Below, piece after piece: positions 21,647 to 33,296 of a DNA stretch of 64,000 nucleotides. Within the stretch, counting starts at the first letter, position 1. Each line of letters begins with the position of its first letter. The notes beneath the pieces are model-generated. The model saw only the letters and a program-made list of their open reading frames with translations, ran no database searches and was not told the DNA's origin. The DNA is from Bullera alba (taxonomy: Eukaryota; Basidiomycota; Tremellomycetes; Tremellales; Bulleraceae). Location of the stretch: NCBI GenBank assembly GCA_001600095.1, contig BCIX01000001.1:4737198-4801197 (forward strand), in the 5' to 3' direction. A program made the translations under genes and the position numbers.

Positions 21647-21976
21647 CGTGGAATCAGGCGGATCTCAAGTCGAGCGTGAGTTTGCGTAGCGAGTGTGGTG
21701 TTGATAAGAGGACACGCTTCTAGCTATGTAGAGTACGTGTAGCCTAGACTAGTAGCAGGCAGCAGCAGCCAACGGCAACCAGCAGCTCAGGCGCTCAGGA
21801 GCGAGCTGAGATCTGCACACTGACCTTAAATCATCCCTCTCATTAGCGGTGCTCATTCGCCACCCAAGTCGACCTCCAAAGTCAACCGTGTTGCCGCCGC
21901 GCTCGAGTCTTCCAACTGCACCCTATACTTGCGACTACTTAAACACCCTACCTCACACCTCAGAGCCTGCACCACC
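21647..21976. promoter_or_regulatory. Divergent promoter region SPT4 / SNU66
   Basis: 330 bp between two divergent start codons. A cag/cagcagc-rich stretch lies at about 21755-21790. SNU66 has a Kozak-like accaccATG. Confidence 0.5.
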
Positions 21977-24436
21977 ATGACAGAGGTTGCCGATGACTCT
22001 CTCGAAGAAACAAACAGGCTGCGTATCGCCGCTGGTCTTGCTCCCATTGGCGCCGCTCCCGCAGACGGCGCGGTAGACACGCTCGTCGACCAGGATGAAG
22101 TGGCCGCCGCCAACTTCGAGGAGAGAAAGGCGGAGATGAAGCGGGACAGATCGGAAAAAGAAGTCAAGGAGCGTATAGCCAAAGCCAAGAACCAAAGGGC
22201 TTTGAACGCAAAGATGACAGGATCGACTCTGGGCGACAGCAGTAAAGACGACTCGTTAGACGCCAAAGCCTGGATCAGAAAGCAGAAGAAGAGGCAGAAG
22301 GAGCGAGAGAAGGAGTTGGCTGAGCGTAGAGCCAAGGAAATGGAGGAGGCCGACAAGTTGGCGGATTATGACGAGAGGGATCTGGCAGGCCTCAAAGTCG
22401 GTCACGGGGCGGAAGACTTTGAAGAAGGTCAAGATGTCGTTTTGACGCTCAAGGATAGCAAAGTGCTGGCAGAAGATGGTAAGTCACCCCTCTTGGTCTA
22501 TGGCGAGTGATGATCTGACGGTGGTGTAGAGGACGAGCTGCAAAATGTCAACTTGGTCGACTATGCCGCGGACAAAGCTGCCAAAGATCGCAAACGGAAG
22601 GCTTTGGCTCAATATACCGGCTACGACGATGAGGAGTTTGACGAGAACAGGATAGGCCAGAAGGCGGACATCCTGGGCAAATACGACGACGAGTTTGCTA
22701 CCGGCAAAGTGAGAAATGAGGGGTTCCGATTGGGTGCGCCTCAGCAGGCCAAGATGAAGGTGGAAGACGACGATGTCGAAATGGTCTCTCTCGGTCAAGC
22801 GCCAGCGACAAAAGTCAAGCTGAATCTGGACTTCTCGAGTGAGTTTAGTGCCTCATCATGGAAGGGCAGTGCTGACTGTCTTGACTTATTAGAGGACTTT
22901 GAGGTTTCGGACTATATGAAGGAGGGAGATGCAGGTTTCAAGCAGAGAAAGGTGAGTGCGAGTAGGTATCGCATCCGTCGCAAGCTGACTCCTTGTGTAG
23001 AAGAAGAAGTCGAAACGATCTGCTCGGAGGGCTGATGGCGATGAGGAAGATGATGCGATGGCTGTGGACGAGCCTGTCAAATTCGAGAAGCGGAGAGTGG
23101 ACGACGGACCGCAGAACCTGGTCGACGACGATGATATTCAAGCCGCTCTAGCTCGGGCCAGGCGGGAAAGTGCGAAGAAGAAGCCGAAAGTCAAGGCAGA
23201 GGATATCGCCGCCCGAAGTGAGTCCCACCATGGCTTGTTGGGCTATGCTGATGCTGTCTTAGTCGTCTCGCAGCGGGAAGAGGACACTGCGCCTCAAGAG
23301 GAGAACGGAGACGAAGACGGGCGGATAACGTTTGACGACACATCAGAGTTCGTCAGAAACGTCAACGCGGAATCGAGAGCAGCGCCCGTCAAGCGAGAGA
23401 GGGCCGCGTCGCCACCTGCTGCTGCGCCACAAGAGCCTGTGATCGTCAAAGTCAAGGTGGAGCGTGATGAAGAAGGCGAGGTGGGAGAGGACGAGGACAT
23501 GGATTCCGAGGACGAAGACGAGGCTCTGGCTGAGATGGCGGCGAGGGAGGGTTTGTCTCTGGCCGAGTACCGAGAGAAGATTGACTCGCAGATGCAGGAG
23601 ATGGAGCGAGTCAAGCAGGAAGGTATGGAGGTGAGTTTGAGAATCGATGATCCGTTGTTCTGCTTGTTGATCGGGGAGCAGGCGGCGTCTTCCGAGGAGC
23701 CAGTGATGGGTACCGGTATGGCCGGCTACTTGAACATGCTCAAGCAGCAAGGATCGCTCAAAGCCAAGACGGCAGAGGACGAGGAGAGGGAGAGAGTGCA
23801 AAAGCAGAAGGATCTGTGGATGGCCGACTACCGACGTCGTATAGCCCAAAGAGAGCTGGAAAAGATCCAGGCCAGAGGAGGCAATAAGGATCAGGCGCAG
23901 AGAGAGTGGGAGGCAAAGATTCGAGAGCAGAACGAGGCAAGGGATGCTTTGGAGATCTACAAGAGCTACAAACCGGACATCAATATTGTCTATCATGACG
24001 AATTTGGCAGAGGTAAGTCACCGGCGTTCCTGTGCGTGTCAGGAGTTACGCTGATGACCACATTTTAGAGATGACGCCGAAGGAAGCTTGGAAGTCTCTG
24101 TCGCACAAATTCCAGTAAGTGCCCAATACAATCACCATTGGAGATTGACGCTGATGCCGGCCGCAGCGGGAAAACGTCCGGACGAATGAAGACGGAAAAG
24201 CGATTGAAGAAGATCGCAGAGGAGAGAAAGCAGATGACCATGAGCTCTGGAGACACGCCTTTGGGTATGACCAACGCCTTCGCCAGGCGACAGCAAAAGA
24301 CTGGCGAGGCCCACATGGTTTTGTCTGTCGGAAACAAAGGGTGAGTCTGACGTGATCTCTAAGGAGATCCCAGCTGATATCATCACTTCAATCTAGTTCG
24401 GTTCAAGCGCCTACGACGAAATCTTCCAGGCGATAG
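21977..24436 (+). CDS. SNU66: Snu66/SART1, U4/U6.U5 tri-snRNP protein
   Basis: SART1/Snu66 bridges the U4/U6 and U5 parts of the tri-snRNP and is needed to form the pre-catalytic spliceosome. The spliced protein is about 680 residues. The N-terminal region SLEETNRLRIAAGLAPIG is typical. It is followed by AKAWIRKQKKRQKEREKELA, ERDLAGLKVGHG, DVVLTLKDSKVLAEDEDELQ and NVNLVDYAADKAAKDRKRKA. The C-terminal half has MGTGMAGYLNMLKQQGSL, INIVYHDEFGREMTPKEAWK and SLSHKFHGKTSGRMKTEKRL, all hallmarks of the family. The end is PTTKSSRR. Around nine exons are separated by introns of 50-65 nt. Long Lys/Glu coiled helices and several VKxE sumoylation-like sites are present. Confidence 0.96.
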
Positions 24437-24762
24437 ATACCTTCTTATCTCCCTGTCCCGCGGGACAATCAATCTGCCTTCTTGCCGGCTAGGTGTAGTA
24501 GGCTACCCCCACGCACGGCGTTGTATGTAAATTGTAATCAATCCTATGAGCACAGTACCGTCATGCTATTGCTCGAAGTCGAGGGCGTTCAAGTCAGTAG
24601 GGCCGGTAAGAGGCCGTTGAGACGATTTGATTCCGTCGGATGGAATCGCCATTTTCCCGCAGATGATGTCGTGTTGGTGGGTTGGTGTCCCGGTGTAGGC
24701 GAATGTCACTCTGAAGACATCACAAGGTCTACCCCAACACTCAAAAGCACTCGTACCACAAC
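24437..24762. promoter_or_regulatory. Intergenic SNU66 / MIC19
   Basis: 326 bp between two same-strand genes. It holds the SNU66 3' end and the MIC19 promoter. No other feature is seen. Confidence 0.4.
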
Positions 24763-25466
24763 ATGGGTGCCGCTCAGTCCTCGCAGGCTCCTCAGGAGCA
24801 GGTCATCAACGCTCCGGAGCCATCGACGTCTGTTCAGGTGTGTGATCTTTCGTCAAGGGACAGTCTCTATCTCAGATTCTCAAGTCGTACTGACTACCGT
24901 TCGGCTGTCGCAGATCTCGCCGTCCCTGGTTGACAGACTGCTGCACCCAGCCGATACCCCCGACTCGAAGACGTCTCACGCTTCTACCGATGATATCGTC
25001 AGAAAACGACTAGCCGCCGAGTCTGCCCATTTGAGAACGCAAGAGGCAGAGATCCTATCTGCGATTTCCGCCGCATTGGAGAAGGAGAACTTGGACAAGG
25101 AGAAGCCCGGCATGAGCTCTGAAGTCCTCGGAAGGGATATCGAGGAAGTGAGGGAGAAGGTCGAGAGGATGAAGCAGGAGAGAGAGTCGAAAGAGGGAGA
25201 AGGAGTGAAAAGGGCTAAACAGGCCGTTGTTCAGTGCTACAAGTGAGTATCAAAGCTGGTCACTAGCCGTATCGTACATGGCTCGTCGTTCGCTGACATC
25301 CGACAACCTGCAGGACGAACTCGGACAAGCCACTAGATTGCTGGAGAGAGGTCGAGGCATTCAAGACAGAAGTCAACAAACTAGAACAGGTGAGCTCTTC
25401 TCCGGATTTTGGCTTCCACCTCAAGGCTGATAGACTGCCCAGGCGTTCGTGAAATCTCTGCATTAG
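24763..25466 (+). CDS. MIC19: MICOS complex subunit Mic19 (CHCH domain)
   Basis: Four exons (24763-24837, 24914-25242, 25314-25389, 25443-25466) give 167 residues. The start MGAAQSSQ is an N-myristoylation signal (Gly2, Ser6) as in animal CHCHD3. A coiled middle (RTQEAEILSAISAALEKENL ... EVREKVERMKQERE) leads to the C-terminal CHCH-type motif QCYKTNSDKPLDCWREVEAF. Its Cys133 and Cys144 are spaced CX10C, followed by KTEVNKLEQAFVKSLH. Fungal Mic19 also has one CX10C pair, oxidised in the intermembrane space. The protein links MICOS subcomplexes at crista junctions and binds Mic60. The short last exon (seven codons plus stop) agrees with family ends. Confidence 0.93.
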
Positions 25467-25689
25467 ACGATGCATACAACTGCGTTCCATCTCAGTGTCG
25501 TCACCGTATGGACAAAGGCGGATTATGGCCATACGTTGACAGGTTGACCTCAAGACGCACATTACGACCAAAATACCGTGCGACTGGTTTCACCCGTCAA
25601 AATCTCACTCTTACACTTTCAGAGTCGTAGAGTGGAGCTCTTGCCAAAGGGACTTAGGGGAAGACTGACTTGAAGCGTGTTTCGTGCAG
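25467..25689. other. 3' flank of MIC19, unassigned
   Basis: No clear gene. It may contain the upstream part of whatever uses the orphan exon at 25690. Several short open frames are present, none convincing. Confidence 0.3.
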
Positions 25690-25824
25690 CCCGTCCCCGA
25701 GCGGCTCCAGATATCAAAGGATGCTGTAAAACTGAAGTGGACCGGTATAATGGAGGACACCTCAAAACCGTTGTCCAGTATGTTCACCAAACCCAAGCAT
25801 GTCCGCCGTCTGGTTCAGATATAG
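25690..25824 (+). CDS. Orphan coding-like terminal exon, gene unassigned
   Basis: Directly after a ctgac branch-like site and a gtgcag acceptor, an open frame reads PVPERLQISKDAVKLKWTGI then MEDTSKPLSSMFTKPK. It ends HVRRLVQI with a TAG at 25822-25824. The composition is protein-like (amphipathic, basic end), and the acceptor context matches neighbouring introns. I cannot find a convincing upstream exon. Candidates lie between 25470 and 25640 (for example a frame starting MDKGGLWPYVDRLTSRR). MIC19 ends before this point with a family-typical C-terminus, so the exon is probably not part of it. It could be a small separate gene or chance. Confidence 0.25.
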   Translation, partial: PVPERLQISKDAVKLKWTGIMEDTSKPLSSMFTKPKHVRRLVQI

Positions 25825-25926
25825 CTTGGTCTCGCATCCAATCTCGAGTGCAGCGCTTCTCCTCACTCGACTGCAGGGTCAGTTGATCATTCTAAGACCA
25901 ATACTAACCAATTTTCGTGAATCGTC

Positions 25927-27252
25927 ATGCGCAAGACAATCGGTAAAGTGGTGATCATTGACACCAACCCGCCATACCGCCCCTGGGACGGTAATCAAGC
26001 CACTTACCTCTTCTTCCCTATCTTCATCGCTTTCGTCCTGACCCTCTTGTCTGGGCTATCCGAGCCAATCATCGGCGGACTGAACGTCGTCAAGGTCAAC
26101 ACTGGTATCAATGGCACAGTGACATTCGGAGCTTGGGGATGGTGCTCCCAGAATGTGCCAGAGTTCAAGTAAGCGCATCACTCCCAAATCTACCACAGTC
26201 CGCTCTACAAGAGCTGGATTCACTATACTGATGGGTCTTACTTAGCAACACTTGTTCTGGGAATAAAGCCTTTGGGGGGTCCATGCACGCTGAGATCAAC
26301 GATCTCCCAGGGCCCGTCCGATCGCTCACTGTCGTGGCTGATGCCCTGCCCGGACCGTACCTCATCGCCAACTCGGTCTTTCACGTTCTCGGTGAGTAGG
26401 CTCGATACGCAAGACCGGACAGAATGTTGACTTTGGGTGGAGGCGCACTGACCATGTGGCTCACTGTCACTTGGACCTTGGCAGCCGCTGGCTCGTGGCA
26501 CAAGCAGGAGCAACAGGCCTGGGAGTGGACACGCTGTGCTTTCCACGGCACAGGCGTCTCAGCGCTCTTCGTCCTTATCGCTGTGAGTGGCGGCATCGGT
26601 CGCCAGAGGAGACTGATCTCATAGCTTTGCGACTTGTAGTGGGGCCTGGATCTCGGTATGGTCACCAAAGTCGCCTCTCAGGCAATCAACGCGGACGGAT
26701 CGCAGCCCAAAGTGACACCGGGGTTCGTCCGTTCACCGTTGTCCCCCTCCATGATCAGGCGCTAACACTGAGACTCTCTAGCCCGGCGGTATGGATGATG
26801 ATGACCGCGTTTCTGCTCAACTTCGTCACTTACATCGTCCGACTGGTCTACCTCCGCCGACAACCAAGACCACTCTGGTCCGTCAAAGGGTGAGTCAGTC
26901 CCGTCCCAGGCTGCTCCTGGCCGCGAAGTGGCACGAAGTTGACCATCGATCGTGTAGTGCCGGTGGCGACTTCCATAGTAACCCGATGCCACCAGTCTTG
27001 CCACTGTCGGCTGCTCTACCCCCCTCAGATGATCATCCACCCACATGGTGAGTACGCCCAGCCAGATGGCAGGTCGAGGCAAGACTGACCTTATACGTGA
27101 TCAGGGAGAGCCTCAACCTTAATGATGCGGAACCGCTTCCCGAGAAAGTCGGTGTAGAGTTGACAGAGAAGGAGTCTCTCGCGCTGGAGGAAGTCCTCAT
27201 GGAGCGAGAGAGGAGCCGTGGCAATCGTCACGGCAGCGGCTATGTTGTCTGA
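25927..27252 (+). CDS. Sur7/PalI (Rim9)-family four-span membrane protein
   Basis: Sur7/PalI proteins are plasma-membrane tetraspanners. Sur7 marks eisosomes, and PalI/Rim9 assists ambient-pH sensing. The N-terminus MRKTIGKVVIID is cytosolic, followed by membrane span 1 (FFPIFIAFVLTLLSGLSE). Then comes an extracellular loop with TFGAWGWCSQN and NTCSG, the G-x-W-G-x-C signature of the SUR7/PalI family. Three more spans follow: TMWLTVTWTLAAAG, GVSALFVLIAWGLDLGMVTK and AVWMMMTAFLLNFVTYIVRL. The charged cytosolic tail contains LPEKVGVELTEKESLALEEV and ends HGSGYVV. About seven exons. The tail is short compared with PalI of filamentous fungi. I cannot tell Sur7-like from Rim9-like function. Confidence 0.72.
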
Positions 27253-27875
27253 GACTTCTGATCAGAAGTGTACTGGCCGACAAGTAGTCAAGCAGGCGAG
27301 ATGGCGAGGCGGAGGCGAGGTCGATAGACAACCAGAAAGTGGAGGCTGAAGTTCAAGTATGAGGACGAGCTATGAAGTATGAATCACTGAATCACTGTTG
27401 ACGTCCAGAAGCTGCATAGATACCTGTAATGCATACCAATGAGACGGACGTTTGGTCAGTCGACCCCTTGGGCTCTGCACGCAATCCGACTTCCGAGGCT
27501 AGGAATTCTCGTCCGGTGTTGATTGAGTGCCCGGCACCGACTACCGCCTCGCTCGTCCCGCCTATGGTGATTGTTTCCCGCTTGAAGGTTGCTGCCCACC
27601 GCCCGTGCTGTGTAGAGACCCCTCTCAAGTAGGCACCATGGCAGGGCGTGCATGTCATGAACATCATAATCATTGCGATTGGAGAGTCAGGTATCTATGA
27701 GTGTAGAACAAGGGGTATCGTGGCCGTAAATGGGGTTTATTTAGCTGTATGGTAGATCGTTTCGTTGATTGATACAAGAGGCCAATCCTCAACACATCCC
27801 TCTCATCTCTCGCGTCTCGCCTCTACTTGCTTCACTCCCTTTTCCGATGTAAGGCGCCCAGCGCAGAAATTCTCC
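27253..27875. other. Convergent 3' intergenic region (623 bp)
   Basis: Lies between two convergent stops. It contains a minus-strand ATG frame of 93 codons (27673-27392) that I do not accept as a gene without transcript support. Confidence 0.35.
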
Positions 27876-30800
27876 TCACTCCCTCGGATCTCTGAAGACG
27901 TCTTGGGCAAACTCCGCCATCCACTGTATCGTCTGGGCTTTGCCGGCCATATCTGCAAACTCTCTCGACGGGTCCGAAGACTTCATCAAAGTGGCTACAT
28001 TGATCATCAGCGCTATCCCAGCTTCCTCCACCTGGGCACTCACGTCCAAAGACGATGCCGACGTTGTGCGTGGTCATCTTGTTTACAGAAGCGAGAGTGG
28101 TGACCCGGTTCAGATGAAGCATGACCGCTCGGAGGGTGTTGTAGTGGCTCTTTGGTAACTCTTGCACCAAGGCACAAAGAGCAGAATGCTTATTGTTTGG
28201 GTCTTTGATAGCTAGACATAGAGTCAGCTCGTGGTCGTAGATAAGGGCATTTTTCACTCACTGGCAGCTGCGATGAACGACTCGTGAAGCGCGTGTGTCA
28301 AGAGCGGATCCGGTAGTTGCCGCAAATACGTCTTGAACACCGAGGTAACGCTCGAGATATCGTTAAACTCCTCGATGTCGGCCAGGTCGAACGAATTGTA
28401 ATTGCCTCGCTCGAACAACTGGGTGATTTGCTTGGATTGCGACGATCCTCCAGTCTTTCGATAGATGCCCTCATACTCCATGCCTACAGGTCGCGATGTC
28501 AGAAAAGAACGGTGTGATCGAGATTCGTACTTACCGACTACTTCCACAGCCGCGATACATTTTGAGACGATTACAGGGACTTCGGTGTCGTCGACGACGG
28601 TTTGTTCAGTCAAGTCTCGGCCAAACAGGGAGCCTGAAGCAAGTTAGCAAGGGGACTTCCAAGGTTCCGATTGAATACTCACCTGCAGGATCCTCTGCCA
28701 CTTCAGCGTGCCCGTTTCTGGCTCCGGTGCAAGACCTCGGGATCTTCTCTGCGCATTTGGCATGACACACCAGACCGCAACTAGTACACTTGACCTCTTG
28801 CAGACCCCACATCTTCTCCTGGCAGACGTCGCAACGGGTGAACCGCATGGTGGAATGCTGCTGGAAAGAGTGGTCCTTGAAGCCGTACTCGGTCGATGGA
28901 CGGGGTAAACCGCCTCCGCGTTTCTCACCACCCATCAAAGCGAGGGGCTTTGAGATACTGGCCGAGGTTGACGATACGTCGGGACCTTTGGAGAATTTGT
29001 TCCACTTGAACCGTCGAGCTGGTGCCGCCTCGATAGTCTCCGGTTTGGGCGCCTTGAGCACCTTTGCCGTTTCTTCCGGCACCTCCTGCAACGTCGCGCT
29101 GGTAGCCAGAGACGATAGGGACGGGGAGCCAGAGGGATGTGTCCTGATCTTGTTCTGGAACACGGTCGGTCCTCGTCCTCGAGCGAGACTGTCTTGTAAC
29201 ACCTCATTCTGGCGCGTGAGTGAGGCGTTCAATTCGGCCAACTCCTCGTTCTTCGCCGCGAGGGCCGTCGATTCCTCCAGGAATTGATCCTTGGTTTCTC
29301 GCAGATCCGCTATCTCCCGCTGCAAAGCTTCCCGCTGAGCGGTCAATGGCTCCAATTCCTCGCGATATTGCTCTTTGATAGTGTCCAGCCGATTTGTCAA
29401 TGAACGACTAAGTGCCGAAGCAGTCTCTTCTGAAAGGGTAGAGCTGAACGGACAAAATGTCAGTCTAATCCCCTCTGCCTACCGCTCTCATACGCACTTT
29501 TTATTGCTATTCAGCTCCTCCACCTCCGCTAGCGTCATGTCTCGCTGAGCTCTCAACCTGCTGATATCCCTCTCCAGTCCCGTCAAGCTGCTCGCCAGAT
29601 CGTGCGATCGCCTTCGCATGTTCTCTTGCCTCCTTTCGTCTCCGGAGATGACACTCAGACGGGCCGTTTGCGAGTGTACTTGTGCCCGCAACCGCTTGAC
29701 TTCGCCCTCCAATTCTTGTCGATGAGCAAGCTCCTTGTCGTACTCTTCGCCGGCAACCGTCAAACCCTCGCTGTACTGCTGACTCGTCCTCTGTAAGATA
29801 ATGGTCAGTTTCGACTCCTGCAGATGCCCCTGTCGACACTCACCTTGGCACCAGTGTACTTGTTCTTGAGACCGATGATGGTATCTTTCATGTCCTCAAT
29901 CTCTCCGATAATGCCATTCAACATGGTCAAGTCGACAGGGACACTCTGGTCACCAGAGTGTTTGGCCGAACCGACCAATTCTACCAAACTCATGTACGCG
30001 CTGTCCACGCCGAGCCGCGAGTTGACAGACATAGTGCTCTCAGCTGATGGCTGACGGGTACGAAGGAGGTGAGGTGTGCTCCCAGATGCTCCATTGGCCG
30101 CGCTAGGCGAAAGGCGTGATCGCGTGGGGGATCTGGATGATGAAGGTTTGCCTTTGTCGCTGCTGGATAAGTCTCTCGAGGATGCAGACGGCGTGACCAC
30201 AGGCTCGGTGACCTGTTTCAAGCTGTCGCTGTGTGACGGTCGTTCGAGCGGTGGTGAGAACGTGGCTCGGGGGATCATTGACGTGGGCGACGTTGGAGCT
30301 GATGACGGACTGATCTTCCTCGTCACACTTGTCGTGTCCGGCCGTACTGCAGACACGGCGACGACAGCGTCCGGTGACTTTTCTCCCAACGAAATGCCAT
30401 TTGGCGACTCGTCCAGTCGGTTCAGGATCAGGGCAAAGTCGGGATCAGACAAGCTGAAGCTCATCCCGCTTACAGGTCGCATATCAGGCAAGTTTTTGCC
30501 GGATTCTCCATTGCCCTTGACGGTCGGGGTAGCTTCCTCTCGATCGCCAGACTTGACTGTCGAGTGACCGTTGACAGGCGTCTGCTCCACTGTTGAGAGC
30601 CCCTCCGGTAGCGAACTTGTACGAGGCGGATGAAATGGATCGTCGGCGATACTCTTCTGTGCGATAGACGGGGTGAGTGATGTTTTCGAACTGGGCTCTC
30701 GACTCCGCTTGGCCGTGGGTGACGTTGGAGACTGTTGACGCTGCAGTTGTTGACTACGCTGCTGCTCCTGTAAATCCGTGAAAGAGGCTCGTAATGGCGA

Positions 30801-32435
30801 TGGGATGGGTGAGGGGGGCAAGTTCGACACTCGAGAGTCGACAGCCGAGTATGTGCCATTCTGAGGATCGATACTGAATGTCATTCCTGGATTGATCGAC
30901 CTTCTCCTATCTGCCTTCGAGGTGGAGGGCACACCCAATCCCGACGCCTCCATCCACACTGGACCTACGCCAAGTCCAGCATTGGCGCCTGTATTGACAC
31001 TCCCGCCACCCCGTGATGGCGAGGACTCTAAGAATGGCGAGGAGCGTGAGTCGGAGCTTTGGACAGAGCCGATGATTGGAGTCGTGCTGCTCTGTGGTTT
31101 TTTACTCTGCGGCGAGCCATTCAGACCTCCCGCACTCGCACTTCTAGATGCCGGTTGTGACGACTCTGAAGGTGAAGCCGGCAGAGGCATCTGCTCGGCT
31201 ATCCTGCCGATTGGACTGGAAGCGCGGGGTACGAGTTTGTCTACACTCAGTTCTCGAGAGCGTACGGACAGAGGCTCGGTGGTTGATATCGGTATCGATT
31301 CCGTCAGGCGTGGAGACGACACGGAGTGCGATACGGCTGCTGGACTATTGAACGAGGGCGACACCCCGGTGGGTGGGATAGGCGAGCCCAGCGTCGGTAG
31401 AGGCGGTAGATTTGATGGTGGTTGAGGTGATGCGGTTCTATTTGATGGAATGGGTTTGCTGGTATCCGTCTTTCCATCCTTCTCAATTGCTGGCTGTTTG
31501 TCTCCGGCCGCAACTCCCTCCCAGGCACTCTCAAGGCCAGAGGCAGACCCATTCTCCTTCTCCTTGCGCTCTTTCTCCTTTCTAGCTGCTCGTTGTCTGC
31601 GCTGTTCGGCATGGCGCCGACTTCTAGCCACTCTGTCGTTGTGGCAAGCCTGTGGAGCACGGTCAGTACGGTGGATACTGTCTCTTGCCGACTCACCATG
31701 CAGTAGATCCCCTGCGAAGTCTTGGCGAAAACCAGCTCGTCTATTCTCCGCTTACACGTCTTGCACGTAAAGCAATTCGCGTGATAACTCTCATCTCCAG
31801 TCATGATGGCTTCCTCCGTGATGGGCTCGCCGCAATTCGTGCACTAAGGTGGTCAGCGTGACGATCCTAGCGCAATACCAGTCCACCTACGAGATAGGAA
31901 CAGCTTCCGCAGACGGGCTTGCCGTTTGACAACAAGAGGAGATTCGTGTCTGCTGATACCTTCTCGTTGCACTTTGCACACCTGAAGCAGTCGACATGCC
32001 ATAGGCTAGTGCTAGAAGGGTGGTAAGACGACAAGCCAACAATGGAGAGAACGGAGTTACTCACCCGAAAGCAACTACGACACCACCCAACTCTGGGTCA
32101 ATCACCTGGTCGCAACCACCACATTTCGCTTCTGCTTCCCCCAAGTTGGGCAAGGACTCGCCCGTCTTTGCTTGTCCGTCCGTGCCATCGTGTTGGTGGG
32201 CTTTGTGGGAATGACCATTTATGAGATGAGGGCGAGATTGTTCTCTTCCGGGAGCGACTTCTCCATGATCGCGGGGTTGCGTGACCTGCGTAGGTTTGAC
32301 GAAAGAAGGTGCTACTGTGGTCGAAGCCAAAGTCGAGGGAAGGCTTTGCGATGATGGAGCCGACTTTCCATTGACGACTACCGTCGCCCCTCCTGACATG
32401 GTCTCTGTTGGCATCTGCGCTACTTCCTCACTCAT
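27876..32435 (-). CDS. LIM-LIM-C1-RhoGAP protein (Rga1-like)
   Basis: A GTPase-activating protein for Cdc42/Rho GTPases, about 1,350 residues in about ten exons. From the N-terminus: a disordered start (MSEEVAQMPTETM), then LIM domain 1 (CGGCDQVIDPE..., WHVDCFRCAKCNEKV, GKPVCGSC). LIM domain 2 follows (CTNCGEPITEEAI, YHANCFTCKTCKRRIDELVF). Next is a long Ser/Pro-rich linker, then coiled coil (TIKEQYREELEPLTAQREAL). A C1-type zinc finger (HSTMRFTRCDVCQEKMWGLQ ... CTSCGLVCHAKCAEKIPRSC) precedes the RhoGAP domain. The RhoGAP has EGIYRKTGGSSQ with the arginine finger, YLRQLPDPLLTH, LPKSHYNTLRAVMLHL and NKMTTHNVGIVFGPTLM. The last exon ends FRDPRE. Such proteins limit Cdc42 activity at the bud site. 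The Cdc42 activator CDC24 lies 11 kb away. Confidence 0.94.
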
Positions 32436-33296
32436 TCTAAACGCGTGCTTGCGCTGACGACAACGGTGGAGGTATTCACGACGTGTGGGCTATCATGCGG
32501 TTGAACGATGTGAGGTGGACGAGGAATGCTGCAGTAGGTTTCGGTGTAACGCGACAAGGTTACTTGCTTGCCTGCTTACTGTGCTGAAACCAATCGTTCG
32601 AGGGGCCTTTGCCTTTGACGCTGAAATAATCGTTGGAATTGTTCAAAGGGTTGAGATCCTGCTCCGCGGTCCTTTATGCTTCCTCCGCTGTGTAGCGTTT
32701 CGTCAATCCTCTAGATGATCCTATCGCAGATCTATAGCAAGCTAGAGAGCTAGTCGATGGATATATGCTGAGGCCGGTTGGACTGTGGACGTGTCGCGGT
32801 TGAGGCCTTTTGAGTTGTCTCGGCGCGCGTCGAGCTTCGAGTTGAGTTTTGATCGTTTTCACCGCTGTCGACCGGTTGTGCACGCAAGTGGCGATCGTGT
32901 CGAGCAGTCTGTTTTCGAAGACGACAATCACAACAACAATAACAACGATCAATGTGCGCTGCGTGAGGCTGCGTGTCACCCTAGCGCTCAGTCCTGAGTC
33001 TGATGATCCCAGTCCTCTTGCTCTCGCACCTTTTCACGTCCAGGGCAGCATCTCGCTAGCCTCCGGTGGCCAACGCGGGGTTGGGAAGATCGACGCGTCC
33101 TGGGGTTGGAGGCAAGGTGAGGGGATCATTTAGAGTAGAGGTTTCACTCCAGCTCCCCGCCTCGAAGAACAACAGCGAGCAACCAGCGAGTCTCATCAGT
33201 CAGCAACGGTAGCTATAAGCCACGAGTACATCAATCCTCATCTAGGCATACATACACTATACACGATCCACAGGACACCTGCAGACACAACACTAA
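32436..33296. promoter_or_regulatory. Upstream region of the RhoGAP gene (861 bp)
   Basis: Lies between the RhoGAP start (-) and the stop of the coiled-coil gene (-). It has a short acaacaacaataacaac stretch at 32930-32950 and no recognised gene. Confidence 0.45.

Noticed and set aside
27392..27673. Minus-strand ATG frame of 93 codons between two convergent genes
   Set aside because: It has an ATG and a stop but no recognised motif, and it lies in a 3'-3' spacer. At this base composition, open frames of this size occur by chance many times in the window.
30892..31425. Plus-strand frame of 177 codons within the RhoGAP gene
   Set aside because: It is a shadow of the Ser/Pro-rich linker on the other strand, with no motif of its own.
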